Shown: positions 18,115-27,618 of the stretch, piece after piece
How the letters are laid out: every line of letters starts with the position of its first letter
Position numbering within the stretch: the stretch's first letter is position 1
Source of the DNA: CAZLQF01 sp964561545
GTDB taxonomy: Bacteria; Bacteroidota; Bacteroidia; CAILMK01; CAYYUA01
DNA: 64,000 nucleotides
Assembly: GCA_964561545.1 (NCBI GenBank)
Contig: CAZLQF010000013.1
Location: 14,163 to 78,162, forward strand
Direction of reading: 5' to 3'
Notes under the pieces: generated by a model
The model's database searches: none
Seen by the model: the letters and a program-made list of their open reading frames with translations, nothing else
Told to the model about the DNA's origin: nothing
Program-made: the position numbers and the translations under genes

Positions 18115-18375
18115 TTATTGCTGCTCTTCTTCCGCTGCAATGGCAACAATGCCTTCAATTTCAGGAACAGAACGCATAACGGCTTCTTCAACTCCTGCCT
18201 TCATCGTCATATCACTCATATGGCAATTGCTACAATTGCCGAGCAACTTCACCAATACCTGCATGTTCTCATCAATATCGACCAATTCTATATCCCCTCC
18301 ATCTGCTTTTAAGAACGGACGCATGGAATCCAAAGCTTCTTCCACCTTGGCCATTAAGTTCTGTTTATCATCCAT
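18115..18375 (-). CDS. NifU C-terminal domain (Nfu) iron-sulfur scaffold
   Basis: An 86-residue Nfu-type protein. It shows the conserved IRPFL-like region (MRPFLKADGGDIELVDI) and the cluster-binding CxxC as LLGNCSNCHMSDMTMKAGVE. It would carry a 4Fe-4S or 2Fe-2S cluster for transfer to client proteins. It lies 57 bases after mrp, another Fe-S carrier ATPase, and the two are likely co-transcribed. Confidence 0.9.
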   Translation of the reverse strand: MDDKQNLMAKVEEALDSMRPFLKADGGDIELVDIDENMQVLVKLLGNCSNCHMSDMTMKAGVEEAVMRSVPEIEGIVAIAAEEEQQ

Positions 18376-18432
18376 AAATCAATTCATTGAACCTGCAAAG
18401 GTACAAAATTCCAGGGTTTTGTTAGCATCCTG

Positions 18433-19521
18433 TTATTCTGTTACTGCTTCTTTTTCAAGCACTTGGCTATTGACAATTGCCACCCTTTGGGCTACTTTTT
18501 GGGCCATTTCAAGGAACGAATCCCGCATCAAGGTGCCTTCTTTGAGCACCGCAGGTTTCCCTTCATCTGCTTCATCAGTAACTCCCATCACAAGGGGAAT
18601 CTTGGAAACCAAAGGTACATCGTAAACATCCGCAAGTTGATCACCGCCCCCTTGACCAAAAATGTTGTATTGATAGTCCGGAAATTCCTCCGGAATGAAA
18701 TAGGCCATGTTTTCAATAAACCCTAACAGCGGAATGTCGATCTGAGGTTGTTTAAACATCTCTACACTCTTACGCACATCACTAATTGATACTTTCTGAG
18801 GCGTGGTAACCATCAGCGCTCCTGTTACCGGAAATTGTTGGGTAAGCGTTAAATGGATATCGCCTGTGCCCGGAGGAAGGTCAACTACCAAATAATCCAA
18901 TTCACCCCAATTGGTATCGAGGAACAATTGCTTGAGTGCAGAGGAGACCATAGGACCTCGCCATACAACAGGTTGGTTGGGGTCGATCAACATGCCTATG
19001 GAGTTCGTTTTAATACCGTATTGCTGAACAGGTTCCATGATAACCCGGTCCCCTTCCTGCTGTTGAACTTCGGGTTTAGCACCACTCAAATTAAGCATCG
19101 TGGGTAAAGATGGCCCGTGTATATCAGAGTCGAGCAATCCAACTTCTGCGCCAAGTTCTGATAGCCCAATGGCAAGATTACTGGCTATTGTTGATTTACC
19201 AACCCCACCTTTACCGGATGAAACCGCAATGATGTTTTTAATGCCGCTCAACATTTCCTGATTATCCTGCCTTTGGCTGGTAACTTGCGAAGAAAATTCA
19301 ACTTCAACTTCGTAATCTTCTCCCACATATTGATGAATGGCAGAAATGCAATCATTCTTGAGTTTATCCTTGAGTGGACAAGCTGGCGTGGTCAGCTCGA
19401 TGGTAAATTTGATGTTTTTATTATCTAATTCAAGATCTTTAATCATGTTCAGCGTGACCAAATCCTTTTTGATATCGGGATCGATCACAGTGCCTAACGC
19501 CTTATATACCTGATCTTTCAT
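18433..19521 (-). CDS. mrp: Mrp/ApbC-type iron-sulfur carrier ATPase
   Basis: A P-loop ATPase of the Mrp/NBP35 family that loads or transfers Fe-S clusters in the cytosol. The N-terminal MIP18-type domain is KALGTVIDPDIKKDLVTLNM, followed by the deviant Walker A VSSGKGGVGKSTIASNLA (near residue 104), VGLLDSDIHGPS, and the Walker B-like YLVVDLPPGTGDIHLTL. Neither a CxxC nor an equivalent cysteine pair is obvious in the C-terminal part, where GFIENMAYFIPEEFPDYQYN stands in place of the common CPxC form. I chose the Met at 19521 as it matches the usual protein start; an upstream start at 19557 would add 12 lysine- and asparagine-rich residues. Confidence 0.88.
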   Translation of the reverse strand: MKDQVYKALGTVIDPDIKKDLVTLNMIKDLELDNKNIKFTIELTTPACPLKDKLKNDCISAIHQYVGEDYEVEVEFSSQVTSQRQDNQEMLSGIKNIIAVSSGKGGVGKSTIASNLAIGLSELGAEVGLLDSDIHGPSLPTMLNLSGAKPEVQQQEGDRVIMEPVQQYGIKTNSIGMLIDPNQPVVWRGPMVSSALKQLFLDTNWGELDYLVVDLPPGTGDIHLTLTQQFPVTGALMVTTPQKVSISDVRKSVEMFKQPQIDIPLLGFIENMAYFIPEEFPDYQYNIFGQGGGDQLADVYDVPLVSKIPLVMGVTDEADEGKPAVLKEGTLMRDSFLEMAQKVAQRVAIVNSQVLEKEAVTE

Positions 19522-19651
19522 GGAGTTTTTATTTTGCTTTTTATTAAAATTAAACATTACACTTCAAAAATTTGTGTCTAACCATGAACAACAATGCAAA
19601 AACAAAGTTTTAGGTTCAGATTGCTTTTGATGGTTGCTAATGACCTTCGTC

Positions 19652-20338
19652 CTACAAGCCAATGATTCCAAAGCCAATACTTAAACGTGCTACATCCGGT
19701 GCCTTGTCAGCATCAAATACATTGGCAATGCCGTAATAACCAGTTAAGCGAATACTCCCCCAGCCAATTCTTAAATAAGGGCCGTATTGCATGTTATTAA
19801 AGGCATTAATGTGTTTTTCTTTAAAAATGTCGTCATTTTTGTCCTTCAACTTGGTATGGGCATCAATGAGGAAACCACCTTTTAAACCCAATGCGCATTT
19901 GAAAGCCTCATCATTTTGATTCGCCTTAAATTGAAGTTCCACGGGCACCCCTAAATAATTTAAAGATACTTTGTTCTTTTCATAAGTTTCGTCAGGGGCT
20001 TCAACAACCGATACTATTTTCTCAGCTTCATTGAATTCCCATTTATTGGCATCGGAAAAAATATTAGAGCTGGAAAAATACACACCTGTAGCAAAGCCAA
20101 AGTTTTGTTCGTTAGGCGTTAGCCTTAACAAGGAACTAAGGGTAATGCCCCGGTTTTTGTAATTAACAAGGTCAATGTTTTCAGGTGCATTGAGCCAATG
20201 CTCCCAAGTAGGGTTGATTACCAATTGGTCCCGTTTTTCACCATTGATGGTGACCATATTCTGAGCCTTGGTCATGAAGCAGCCCATTAAACCACAACTT
20301 AGCACCAGTAAAATTCTAATTAATTCCTTTTTCAACAT
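19652..20338 (-). CDS. Outer-membrane beta-barrel protein (PorT-like)
   Basis: A 228-residue protein with a signal peptide (ending FMTKAQ) and the small-barrel pattern of Bacteroidota porin-like proteins: LLRLTPNEQNFGFATGVYFSS, SLNYLGVPVELQFKAN, CALGLKGGFLIDAH and a terminal ARLSIGFGIIGL strand. It resembles the PorT family, but it is not placed with other T9SS genes and its function is unknown. It stands alone between mrp and tatC. Confidence 0.65.
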   Translation of the reverse strand: MLKKELIRILLVLSCGLMGCFMTKAQNMVTINGEKRDQLVINPTWEHWLNAPENIDLVNYKNRGITLSSLLRLTPNEQNFGFATGVYFSSSNIFSDANKWEFNEAEKIVSVVEAPDETYEKNKVSLNYLGVPVELQFKANQNDEAFKCALGLKGGFLIDAHTKLKDKNDDIFKEKHINAFNNMQYGPYLRIGWGSIRLTGYYGIANVFDADKAPDVARLSIGFGIIGL

Positions 20339-20528
20339 TTTACATCTTTAGGACCTTAAACAAAGAACATAGCAAACAACCAAAACCATTAGGCAATAGC
20401 TAATTATAGTACCAAATAATCTATAAAGGTCGTCCAGATTTTAAAGGCTATGCTTAGGCTTACAGGGTTTTATTTGGTTGAATGCTTTAATTTGCATCAA
20501 AATTAAAGGAAAAGAAAAAACCAACCAT

Positions 20529-21362
20529 TTGCCGAAAAGGAAGAAGCAACGAAAAGAGGCCAATCAGGATGACCAGGAGATGAGCTTTCTGGACCACCTT
20601 GAAACGCTGAGATGGCATTTGGTAAGGTCAATTGGCGTAATACTTGGTTTAACCATCCTGGCCTTCATCAACAAAAGCCTTGTATTCGACTTGATCGTTT
20701 TGGGGCCATCCAGGCTCGATTTCTGGACTTATGAGCAATTGTGTAACCTTTCCCATTTCCTGTTCTTAGGCAACAACCTTTGCTTTGAAGAAATGGGGTT
20801 CAAGCTTTCCAATATTCACATGGCAGGCCAATTTACCCAGCACATTTTTGTCTCTGTGGCTTTCGGCATCATTCTGGGATTTCCTTATTTGGTTTATGAG
20901 CTATGGCGATTCCTGAAACCAGCCTTGGATCGTTCTGAAAGAAAATATGCCAGGGGCATGATCTTCTTCACCTCTTTGCTTTTCTTTTTAGGTGTATTGT
21001 TTGGCTATTATCTGCTCACACCCATGTCTGTGCAATTCCTCGGCAGTTACCGGGTTAGCGATACGGTTCAAAACGCTATCACTTTAAGGAGCTATGTTTC
21101 AACGGTGGCCTCTGTTACTTTCGCAGCAGCCATCATTTTTGAGATGCCAGTGGTGGTTTACTTCTTGTCCAAAATGGGTTTAATTACGCCCCAAGACATG
21201 CGCTATTATCGCAAACATGCCCTGATCGTTGTTCTGCTAATAGCTGCAGTACTGACACCCCCGGATGTTACCAGCCAGATCCTGCTTTGTTTACCATTTC
21301 TAATTTTATACGAGATCAGCATCTCCATATCAGCCATCGTTAGTAAAAAAGCAGCACCCTAA
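20529..21362 (+). CDS. tatC: Sec-independent protein translocase subunit TatC
   Basis: TatC is the inner-membrane receptor for twin-arginine signal peptides. The conserved MSFLDHLETLRWHLVRS start and six membrane segments are clear, with FLKPALDRSERKYARGMIFF and PPDVTSQILLCLPFLILYE matching family motifs. I chose TTG at 20529 (protein MPKRKKQRKEANQ...) because homologs carry a short basic tail before EMSFL. An ATG at 20478 or one at 20580 are alternatives. The gene has no tatA or tatB next to it and is followed 49 bases later by rpiB, likely in one transcript. Confidence 0.9.
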   Translation: MPKRKKQRKEANQDDQEMSFLDHLETLRWHLVRSIGVILGLTILAFINKSLVFDLIVLGPSRLDFWTYEQLCNLSHFLFLGNNLCFEEMGFKLSNIHMAGQFTQHIFVSVAFGIILGFPYLVYELWRFLKPALDRSERKYARGMIFFTSLLFFLGVLFGYYLLTPMSVQFLGSYRVSDTVQNAITLRSYVSTVASVTFAAAIIFEMPVVVYFLSKMGLITPQDMRYYRKHALIVVLLIAAVLTPPDVTSQILLCLPFLILYEISISISAIVSKKAAP

Positions 21363-21382
21363 CAGAGCACCCAAAAGTTTCT

Positions 21383-21390
21383 TAATTTTG
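21383..21390 (+). promoter_or_regulatory. Possible -7 element for rpiB
   Basis: TAATTTTG matches TAnnTTTG, 21 bases before the rpiB ATG, but no TTTG at -33 is seen. It may give rpiB its own start in addition to read-through from tatC. Confidence 0.25.
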
Positions 21391-21411
21391 ATAAATTGAA
21401 AAACCATAACC

Positions 21412-21852
21412 ATGAAATTAGCAATTGGTAGCGATCACGCTGGGTATGAAAGGAAAGAAACCGTGAAGGAATGGCTGGAAAGCCAAAACCATGAAGTGGA
21501 TGATTTCGGGACCCACTCAACGGAATCTTGCGATTATCCTGATTTTACGCATCCTGTGGCTGAAAAAGTAGAAGCAGGAGTTTACGACTTCGGTATTGTT
21601 TTGTGCGGGTCAGCCAATGGCACTTGCATGACGGCCAATAAACATCAGAACATCAGGGCTGCTTTATGCTGGAATGAGGAAGTAAGTAAACTGGCCCGCG
21701 AGCATAACAATGCCAACATGCTTTGTATCCCAGCCAGGTTCGTAGATCAAGCTACCGCGATAGGAATTACCAAAACGTTTTTAGCAACTAACTTCGAAGG
21801 CGGCCGCCATGAAAATAGGGTTGAAAAAATAAGCTTGAAAGGAACGCAGTAG
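21412..21852 (+). CDS. rpiB: Ribose 5-phosphate isomerase B
   Basis: RpiB interconverts ribose 5-phosphate and ribulose 5-phosphate in the pentose phosphate pathway. The 146-residue protein has the family marks: AIGSDHAGYERKE at the start, the catalytic Cys in LCGSANGTCMTANK, and the AALCWNEEVSKLAREHNNAN motif (family usually HNDAN, so Asn replaces Asp). It follows tatC after 49 bases. Confidence 0.93.
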   Translation: MKLAIGSDHAGYERKETVKEWLESQNHEVDDFGTHSTESCDYPDFTHPVAEKVEAGVYDFGIVLCGSANGTCMTANKHQNIRAALCWNEEVSKLAREHNNANMLCIPARFVDQATAIGITKTFLATNFEGGRHENRVEKISLKGTQ

Positions 21853-22183
21853 TTAATTGATTGCTGATTGCGCGTAAATTCTTATTACAATACAAGAGGA
21901 TTTAAGCATTTTATGAAATCAAGGTGCAGCATTTGATATTCTTCCTAAACCTCCCATTTGCGTTCTTCAATTATTACCTGTTTAAAACGATTACACATGA
22001 GTTTGGCTAAACTTTTATTAAGCTTTTAAGAGCATATAGAGTGGTTTAAAAGGTCTTGATTGGCCCGAATCATTGGTTGGGTGCATCAAAACCTGACAGT
22101 GACATTAAATACGTAACACAAGTTATTCCTGAGGTTACTTAAAAAAGCCTTGCTTGGATTAGCCGGAATTATAATTGCTTAAC
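21853..22183. other. Intergenic region with nothing recognised
   Basis: 331 bases between the convergent rpiB and VOC genes. AT-rich, with no open frame worth reporting, no strong hairpin and no RNA-family core that I can see. Confidence 0.5.
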
Positions 22184-22576
22184 CTACAAACCCCACATTC
22201 CTTCAGGCACAACCTCTAATGAATGCCCATCAGGATCTCTGAAATAAAAGGAATAAAAATCCTCATGCCAATACTGTTCATGTTCAATGGTAATTCCTTT
22301 GCTTTGGATCCATTGCTTGGTGTTTTCATAGGCCCCTCTGGAAACTTCAAAGGCAAGGTGCATTTTTCCGTAACCGTAATGAGCTGGCAATTGTGGATCA
22401 TTTTTCGTAGCATCAGCTATGAAGCAAAGCAATAAAGAACTACCAGCTTGAAAGAAAACGTGCCTGCCTTCAACTTTGGTAAGCACCCTCATTCCCAATT
22501 TTCCGTGGTAAAAGGCTTCACTTTGATCGAGATCACGCACGTATAAGCAGGTTTCCTTAATTTGAGAGAATCGCAT
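22184..22576 (-). CDS. VOC family protein (glyoxalase/bleomycin-resistance fold)
   Basis: A 130-residue single vicinal-oxygen-chelate domain with the two beta-alpha-beta-beta-beta halves. The first half is TCLYVRDLDQSEAFYHGKLG and the second KMHLAFEVSRGAYENTKQW followed by FYFRDPDGHSLEVVPEG with the characteristic DPDG turn and terminal Glu ligand. A metal-dependent lyase, isomerase or dioxygenase is possible; the substrate cannot be told. It stands alone. Confidence 0.85.
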   Translation of the reverse strand: MRFSQIKETCLYVRDLDQSEAFYHGKLGMRVLTKVEGRHVFFQAGSSLLLCFIADATKNDPQLPAHYGYGKMHLAFEVSRGAYENTKQWIQSKGITIEHEQYWHEDFYSFYFRDPDGHSLEVVPEGMWGL

Positions 22577-22696
22577 TTTTAAAAATTTTATTAGGACTAA
22601 TCCTTATGATACCATTCTGCTTAAAAAACAAAAAGTATGATTAGCTGTTAAATGGTTGATTTCATTAGCGGCTCACAACAAGCCATAAAATTATTA

Positions 22697-22704
22697 TAGT
22701 TTTG
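22697..22704 (+). promoter_or_regulatory. Candidate -7 element for folE
   Basis: TAGTTTTG matches TAnnTTTG, 75 bases before the folE ATG. No TTTG at -33 with fitting distance is seen. Confidence 0.35.
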
Positions 22705-22778
22705 TTGTTTAGAACTTCAAGCAGGGTTGAGTCGTTAAAGCATTTAGTCTTTAGCTGAATTACAAAGCAATATCTAAA

Positions 22779-23486
22779 ATGGAAAACAACAATAAAGTGG
22801 TGAAGGACCAAGACCTATCCAACTTAACCAAAGATGAAATTGGCGATGAGCACATTGGGGATCCCAATAAAACGCCGGTTCGGGATGATGCTTCCGATAT
22901 GGATGATAACCTGAAAATAGACCTGATCGAAAAACATTTTCGGGAAATCATGGAAATACTCGGGCTGGACCTCAACGATGACAGCCTTAAGGGTACCCCA
23001 AAACGCGTTGCCAAGATGTATGTAGAGGAAATATGTAGTGGCCTGAAACCAGAAAACAAGCCCTCGGTTTCTTTATTTGAAAACAAGTACCAGTACAATG
23101 AAATGCTGGTTCAAAAGAACATTTCTGTTCATTCGCATTGTGAGCATCACTTCCTCCCCATTGAAGGAAAAGCCCATGTGGCATACGTTTCCAATGGTAA
23201 TGTAATTGGCCTCTCCAAGATTAACCGGATTGTTAAATATTTTTCCAAGCGTCCACAGGTTCAGGAAAGGCTTACCAAGCAAATTGCTGATTCTCTTAAG
23301 ACGGTATTGGGTACAGAGGATGTAGCGGTATTGATCGATGCCCATCACATGTGCGTAAGCTCACGGGGCATTCAAGATACTTGCAGCAGTACCATCACTT
23401 CCGAATATTCAGGTAAATTTCAAGAAGCTGATACAAAACAGGAATTTTTAAACTACTTACGATTTAAAGAAGACAACCATCAATAG
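22779..23486 (+). CDS. folE: GTP cyclohydrolase I
   Basis: FolE opens the imidazole ring of GTP to make dihydroneopterin triphosphate, the first step of folate synthesis. Zinc and catalytic residues are visible: HSHCEHHFLPIEGKAHVAY, GLSKINRIVKYFSKRPQVQE and HHMCVSSRGIQDTCSST with the third zinc ligand Cys. The protein has an extra acidic N-terminal tail of about 45 residues before LIEKHFREIM, longer than the typical family member. It is next to a DUF2867 dehydrogenase on the opposite strand. Confidence 0.95.
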   Translation: MENNNKVVKDQDLSNLTKDEIGDEHIGDPNKTPVRDDASDMDDNLKIDLIEKHFREIMEILGLDLNDDSLKGTPKRVAKMYVEEICSGLKPENKPSVSLFENKYQYNEMLVQKNISVHSHCEHHFLPIEGKAHVAYVSNGNVIGLSKINRIVKYFSKRPQVQERLTKQIADSLKTVLGTEDVAVLIDAHHMCVSSRGIQDTCSSTITSEYSGKFQEADTKQEFLNYLRFKEDNHQ

Positions 23487-23595
23487 AAGTTTTTATAATA
23501 TCGCTTTAAAAACCTGATCAATCCATAAAGGAATAAAAAAAGGTTGTTATCTGCTTATTGGTATAATAAGATAGGTATTGAAGATTGAATTGTGG

Positions 23596-25053
23596 TTAGG
23601 TTAGGTTTTTAGACGCAATTCGTTGGGCCATGCCTCTAAATATAAAGAAGTGCAAAGGAAAAAGGCTGTACCAATAAAGCCTTCCGGAAATGCCTCTTGG
23701 CCTAAAACTGGCTTTTTGTTGTAAATAGGGCGATCCGTTTTCCTGGTTTACCTTAAACTCCAACCACGCCTCTCCGGGCAGTTTCATTTCTGCATAAAGT
23801 AGTAAATGCCCTTTTGATTGGTCAGAAACCAATACGCGCCAAAAATCCAATGCATCTCCGCTAACCAATTCATCCGGGCTCCTCCGGCCCCTTCTTAAGC
23901 CAACACCGCCCGCCATTTTATCCAATATCCCTCTTAGCTTCCATAACAGATTCATGTAATACCATCCATTTTGCCCTCCAATTCGCCATATATTGTTAAT
24001 AACGTTTTGGGTAGATTGCTGCAACGGAATTTTTTGAATGTCCTGAACGCACCCGTATTCGGGGATCTTAGCAAGGTCCATAAAATCGGGCCTGATATTG
24101 CTACTGACCATGGCATCTTTCCAGCTTGAAGGGACGATGTTTTGTTCAATCCTTGAAAAAGCCATTTTTACTGCTTCTTGGTAAGATATGGTATCAATGG
24201 GTACAATTTTTTCTATGCCACGCTTTTTCACCACTACTTCATTTTTAAGACTTTCAACCAAGGTTCTTGCAAGAGGAAATGAAGTGGCCGTAACAAAGTA
24301 AAGCCAATAAGCTGAAAGTTTGGGCGTTAATACCGGTATATTTATTATGATCCGCCTATATCCACGTATTTCAGCATATTTCATAAGCATATTGCGGTAA
24401 GAAAGCACATCCGGTCCACCAATATCAAAAATTTGATCGTAAGCTTTTTGTTGAAACAGCACACCTGTTAAGTATTTAAGTACATCCCGGATTGCAATTG
24501 GCTGCACGTAGTTTTTTAGCCATTTAGGTGCTACCATGATGGGTAACTTTTCCACCAAGTCCCTTACCAATTCAAATGAGGCACTTCCAGAACCTACAAT
24601 GATGGCAGCCCTTAAAACCGTTACCGGAATTTTGCTTTGCAACAGGATTTGTTCCACGTTAAGGCGGGATTGGAAGTGACGCGACAGGGTAGCCTCATTC
24701 ATAATTCCGCTTAAAAAAACAATTTGCTGACATGAGGTATTAACCAGGACATTAACAAAATTTTTGGCTGTGAGGGCCTCCATTTGCTGAAAATCATCGT
24801 AGGAAGAACTCATAGAATGGACCAAGAAATAAGCAGCATCAATGTCGGAAGGAATGGAAGTTAGCGTCTCGGCTTTAAGCAAGTCTCCTTCCACAACTTC
24901 CACAAAAGGTTTAAGCGTGTCTTCTACATCAAACCTGCGAACATCCCTAACAAGGCATACAATGTGGTATTCTTCCTTGACCAAAAATGGTAGCATTCGC
25001 CTGCCAATGTAGCCATTGGCTCCTGTAACCAGGATTTTATAACCTTGTTTCAT
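23596..25053 (-). CDS. NAD(P)-binding SDR protein with C-terminal DUF2867 domain
   Basis: A 485-residue two-domain protein. The N-terminal atypical short-chain dehydrogenase part starts ILVTGANGYIGRRMLPFLVK (glycine-rich nucleotide site) and runs to about residue 290. The C-terminal DUF2867 part shows SPDELVSGDALDFWRVL and GEAWLEFKVNQENG, then SFRPRGISGRLYWYSLFPLH. The same architecture is often seen near photolyase and other light-stress genes in bacteria; the reaction is unknown. It stands alone between folE and ribH. Confidence 0.85.
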   Translation of the reverse strand: MKQGYKILVTGANGYIGRRMLPFLVKEEYHIVCLVRDVRRFDVEDTLKPFVEVVEGDLLKAETLTSIPSDIDAAYFLVHSMSSSYDDFQQMEALTAKNFVNVLVNTSCQQIVFLSGIMNEATLSRHFQSRLNVEQILLQSKIPVTVLRAAIIVGSGSASFELVRDLVEKLPIMVAPKWLKNYVQPIAIRDVLKYLTGVLFQQKAYDQIFDIGGPDVLSYRNMLMKYAEIRGYRRIIINIPVLTPKLSAYWLYFVTATSFPLARTLVESLKNEVVVKKRGIEKIVPIDTISYQEAVKMAFSRIEQNIVPSSWKDAMVSSNIRPDFMDLAKIPEYGCVQDIQKIPLQQSTQNVINNIWRIGGQNGWYYMNLLWKLRGILDKMAGGVGLRRGRRSPDELVSGDALDFWRVLVSDQSKGHLLLYAEMKLPGEAWLEFKVNQENGSPYLQQKASFRPRGISGRLYWYSLFPLHFFIFRGMAQRIASKNLT

Positions 25054-25112
25054 AGAGGGTAATTGAACTAATAAAGGGATAACAAATAAATGAAAGAATA
25101 GTGCACGACCTA

Positions 25113-25628
25113 TTAATAACCCAGCTGGTGCTTGTTGGTAAGGAATTCCTGCTTAAATTGAAGCATCTTTAAAACAGCATCAGCTGCTTCAATTCCTTTG
25201 TTACCCTGTTTGCCTCCTGCTCGTTCTTCAGCTTGCTCGGCCTTATTGACGGTGAGCATACCATAAATAAAAGGAATGCTATATTTAAGGTTAAGGTCAG
25301 CTATATTTCGAGTTACTGCATCAGCAATGTAATGAAAGTGCGGGGTTTCCCCTTGAATTAAGCAGCCAATGCAAACAACGCCATGTACATTACCGAGTTC
25401 GGCCAGGTATTGCGCTCCAAGCGGCACTTCAAATGAGCCTGGAACCCTTTTCACTTGTAAACGGTCTTCTTGAATTCCGAATTGTTGAAGATGATCAACA
25501 CAAGCCGTTTCTAAAGCGTAGGTAATGGATTGATTCCACTCAGCGGTAACGATGCCGATGGATTTTTGCTTAATAACTTCTTCTAAATTTGGGGTAGATT
25601 GAACTTTTGGCTGCTGCTTTTTGGCCAT
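25113..25628 (-). CDS. ribH: 6,7-dimethyl-8-ribityllumazine synthase
   Basis: RibH joins 3,4-dihydroxy-2-butanone 4-phosphate with 5-amino-6-ribitylaminouracil, the step before riboflavin. Conserved sites are VTAEWNQSITYAL, VPGSFEVPLGAQ, the GETPHFHYIADAV loop with the catalytic His, and the late KAEQAEERAGGKQGNKGIEA. The ORF is 171 residues, with a 20-residue extension in front. It starts 10 bases after the TPR gene, so they form an operon. Confidence 0.95.
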   Translation of the reverse strand: MAKKQQPKVQSTPNLEEVIKQKSIGIVTAEWNQSITYALETACVDHLQQFGIQEDRLQVKRVPGSFEVPLGAQYLAELGNVHGVVCIGCLIQGETPHFHYIADAVTRNIADLNLKYSIPFIYGMLTVNKAEQAEERAGGKQGNKGIEAADAVLKMLQFKQEFLTNKHQLGY

Positions 25629-25638
25629 AATGCAGCAT

Positions 25639-26319
25639 TTAAGATTTATTGGTGTTAATCTTAGCTCTTACACGGGCTATGTACTTTTCTACGTTATTCG
25701 CTTGATCTGAATCCCCATATTCATTCTTAAGCTTTTGGTAAACTTCAAGGGCCCGGTCAAAGCGTTTTTGTTCTTCAAGTGCAATGCCGGCTTTTTTAAG
25801 AAAAACAGGAGATGTATATTTATTGGGGTTTTTATTGGCAGCATCTATGTAATAAGTAATGGCCTCATCGTATTGTTGCAATTCAGAATAAGCATCTCCC
25901 ATGCAGCCCAAAGCCATGGAGCCAACCATCTTACTTTCCGTATTAAAGCTTTTAAGGTGATCTATGGATTTCTGGTAATCTCCTTTTTTGAGGTAGATAA
26001 CGCCTATGTAATAATTGGCAAGATTGCCGCTTTTGGTCCAGCTATAATCCTCAGCAATTTCTAAAAAACCCTTGTACTGGTTATCTCCATGAAGGGCCTT
26101 GTCTAAAGAGTCTTTGCTAAAATATTGTTGAGCCTGAAATATTTCCTGTTGGGCCTCTTTTTGCTGAGGCTGCAGAATGAACTGATTCCAAATCAAATAC
26201 CCTGCAATAGCAATAAGCACAACACTTAATCCTATGGTTAAGTATTGCCGGTAGCTAACAATAAATTGTTCAAACCGATTTAATTCCTGATTTTCTTGAG
26301 AATTCTGAGGACTTGCCAT
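25639..26319 (-). CDS. Membrane-anchored tetratricopeptide repeat protein (YfgM-like)
   Basis: A 226-residue protein with one membrane helix (residues about 33-52, LTIGLSVVLIAIAGYLIWNQ) and several TPR-like helices after it (YYIGVIYLKKGDYQKSIDHL, ALGCMGDAYSELQQYDEAIT, KKAGIALEEQKRFDRALEVY). The pattern, a cytosolic N-terminus and a periplasmic TPR domain, resembles YfgM, which binds SecYEG and periplasmic chaperones. Its role here is inferred only from this likeness. Upstream of ribH by 10 bases. Confidence 0.75.
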   Translation of the reverse strand: MASPQNSQENQELNRFEQFIVSYRQYLTIGLSVVLIAIAGYLIWNQFILQPQQKEAQQEIFQAQQYFSKDSLDKALHGDNQYKGFLEIAEDYSWTKSGNLANYYIGVIYLKKGDYQKSIDHLKSFNTESKMVGSMALGCMGDAYSELQQYDEAITYYIDAANKNPNKYTSPVFLKKAGIALEEQKRFDRALEVYQKLKNEYGDSDQANNVEKYIARVRAKINTNKS

Positions 26320-26431
26320 AAATTATTAGCTTATCATTAAAGGAATGCAAAAATAATTTTTTTCCTAAAAATAGCAACCCAAAACCCTCATTTTGAACGA
26401 GAAAATAACCGAGGAAATTTGGGATTCATAA

Positions 26432-27448
26432 TTAGTCAACAAGGTAGGGATAGTCATCTTGCATGTAAACGTCCTTGTACAATTCTGAGGGATCGGGAAA
26501 ATCAGCTTCATCCGCAAATTGAATGGCATCCTGAACCCTTTGCTTCACGCGATCTTTCACTTCCTTAATCTCTTCCTCGTTCATGTACTTTTTCTTCCTT
26601 ATAACGTCCAGGGCTTGTTCTATGGGATCAAGGCCCTTGTAATGCTCCACCTCGTCTTTTGTACGGTAAGTGGCCGGATCAGAAATAGAATGACCCCTGT
26701 AACGATAGGTTTGCATTTCCAGTAACGTTGGCGTGCTTTCCTTTCTGGCCCGATTAGCAGCTTTTTCCATGGCTTTATGCACCTCATAAGGATTCATGCC
26801 GTCTACCTGCTCGGCAGGCATATCAAATTCGCAGGCCTTTTTGTAAAGCTCCGGAACATTGGTAACCCGGTCAATGGAAGTACCCATGCCATATTGGTTA
26901 TTCTCAATAACATAAACAATGGGCAATTTCCAGGTCATTGCCAAGTTGAGGGATTCATGAAAGGAACCTTGCAAAACGGCACCATCGCCAAAAAAGGTTA
27001 CACAAATATTGCCCGATTCCTTGTACTTCTCAGCAAAACCAATTCCGGTTCCAAGCGGGATACAGCCGCCTACAATACCATGACCACCGAAGAAATTCAA
27101 ATCTTTGGAGAACATATGCATGGAACCACCTTTACCTTTGGTACAGCCATCGATTTTCCCAAAAAGTTCCGCCATAACGTACTTGGGATCAATACCAACA
27201 GCAAGCGCATGGCCATGATCACGGTAAGCAGTGATCGTTTTATCATCTTTTTCAATGGCTGACATGGAACCAGCTACCACCGCTTCTTCTCCTGAATAAA
27301 CATGGCAAAAACCACTGATTTTCTGTTGGCCCACCAGCCGGTAGGCATTGAATTCAAAATCACGTATGAGTTGCATAAGCTCATACCATTGAATGTAAGT
27401 ATCTTGCGTTACGTTCTTATTGCTTAATCCCTTTTGTTTAGTTGCCAT
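26432..27448 (-). CDS. pdhA: Pyruvate dehydrogenase E1 component, alpha subunit
   Basis: PdhA with PdhB decarboxylates pyruvate using thiamine pyrophosphate. The TPP motif is VTFFGDGAVLQGSFHESLNL running to YVIENNQYGMG, with the phosphorylation-loop region TYRYRGHSISDPATYRTKDE and SGFCHVYSGEEAVVAG before it. I use the Met at 27448 (MATKQKGLS); a farther in-frame Met at 27499 lacks homology. pdhB is not adjacent in this window. Dependence on thiamine diphosphate links it loosely with the thiamine uptake genes. Confidence 0.95.
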   Translation of the reverse strand: MATKQKGLSNKNVTQDTYIQWYELMQLIRDFEFNAYRLVGQQKISGFCHVYSGEEAVVAGSMSAIEKDDKTITAYRDHGHALAVGIDPKYVMAELFGKIDGCTKGKGGSMHMFSKDLNFFGGHGIVGGCIPLGTGIGFAEKYKESGNICVTFFGDGAVLQGSFHESLNLAMTWKLPIVYVIENNQYGMGTSIDRVTNVPELYKKACEFDMPAEQVDGMNPYEVHKAMEKAANRARKESTPTLLEMQTYRYRGHSISDPATYRTKDEVEHYKGLDPIEQALDVIRKKKYMNEEEIKEVKDRVKQRVQDAIQFADEADFPDPSELYKDVYMQDDYPYLVD

Positions 27449-27618
27449 TTGTCTACTTTTTTCCTTACCGCTTAAGTGGGCTAAAATAACAATTTCCAAG
27501 TTTTTTTGGAAAAAGCATTGTACAAGTTTTGTATTAACACATGCTTACTTTATTAAAATCTTCTGAACGTTTTAAACATCTTTAACATTGTCCTGTTATT
27601 CAGTAAAAAACGCAACAA

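Noticed and set aside
18140..18625. 161-codon plus-strand frame across nfu and mrp
   Set aside because: Overlaps both real genes on the other strand and has no domain.
26777..27262. 161-codon plus-strand frame inside pdhA
   Set aside because: Opposite strand of the strongly conserved PdhA; a shadow.
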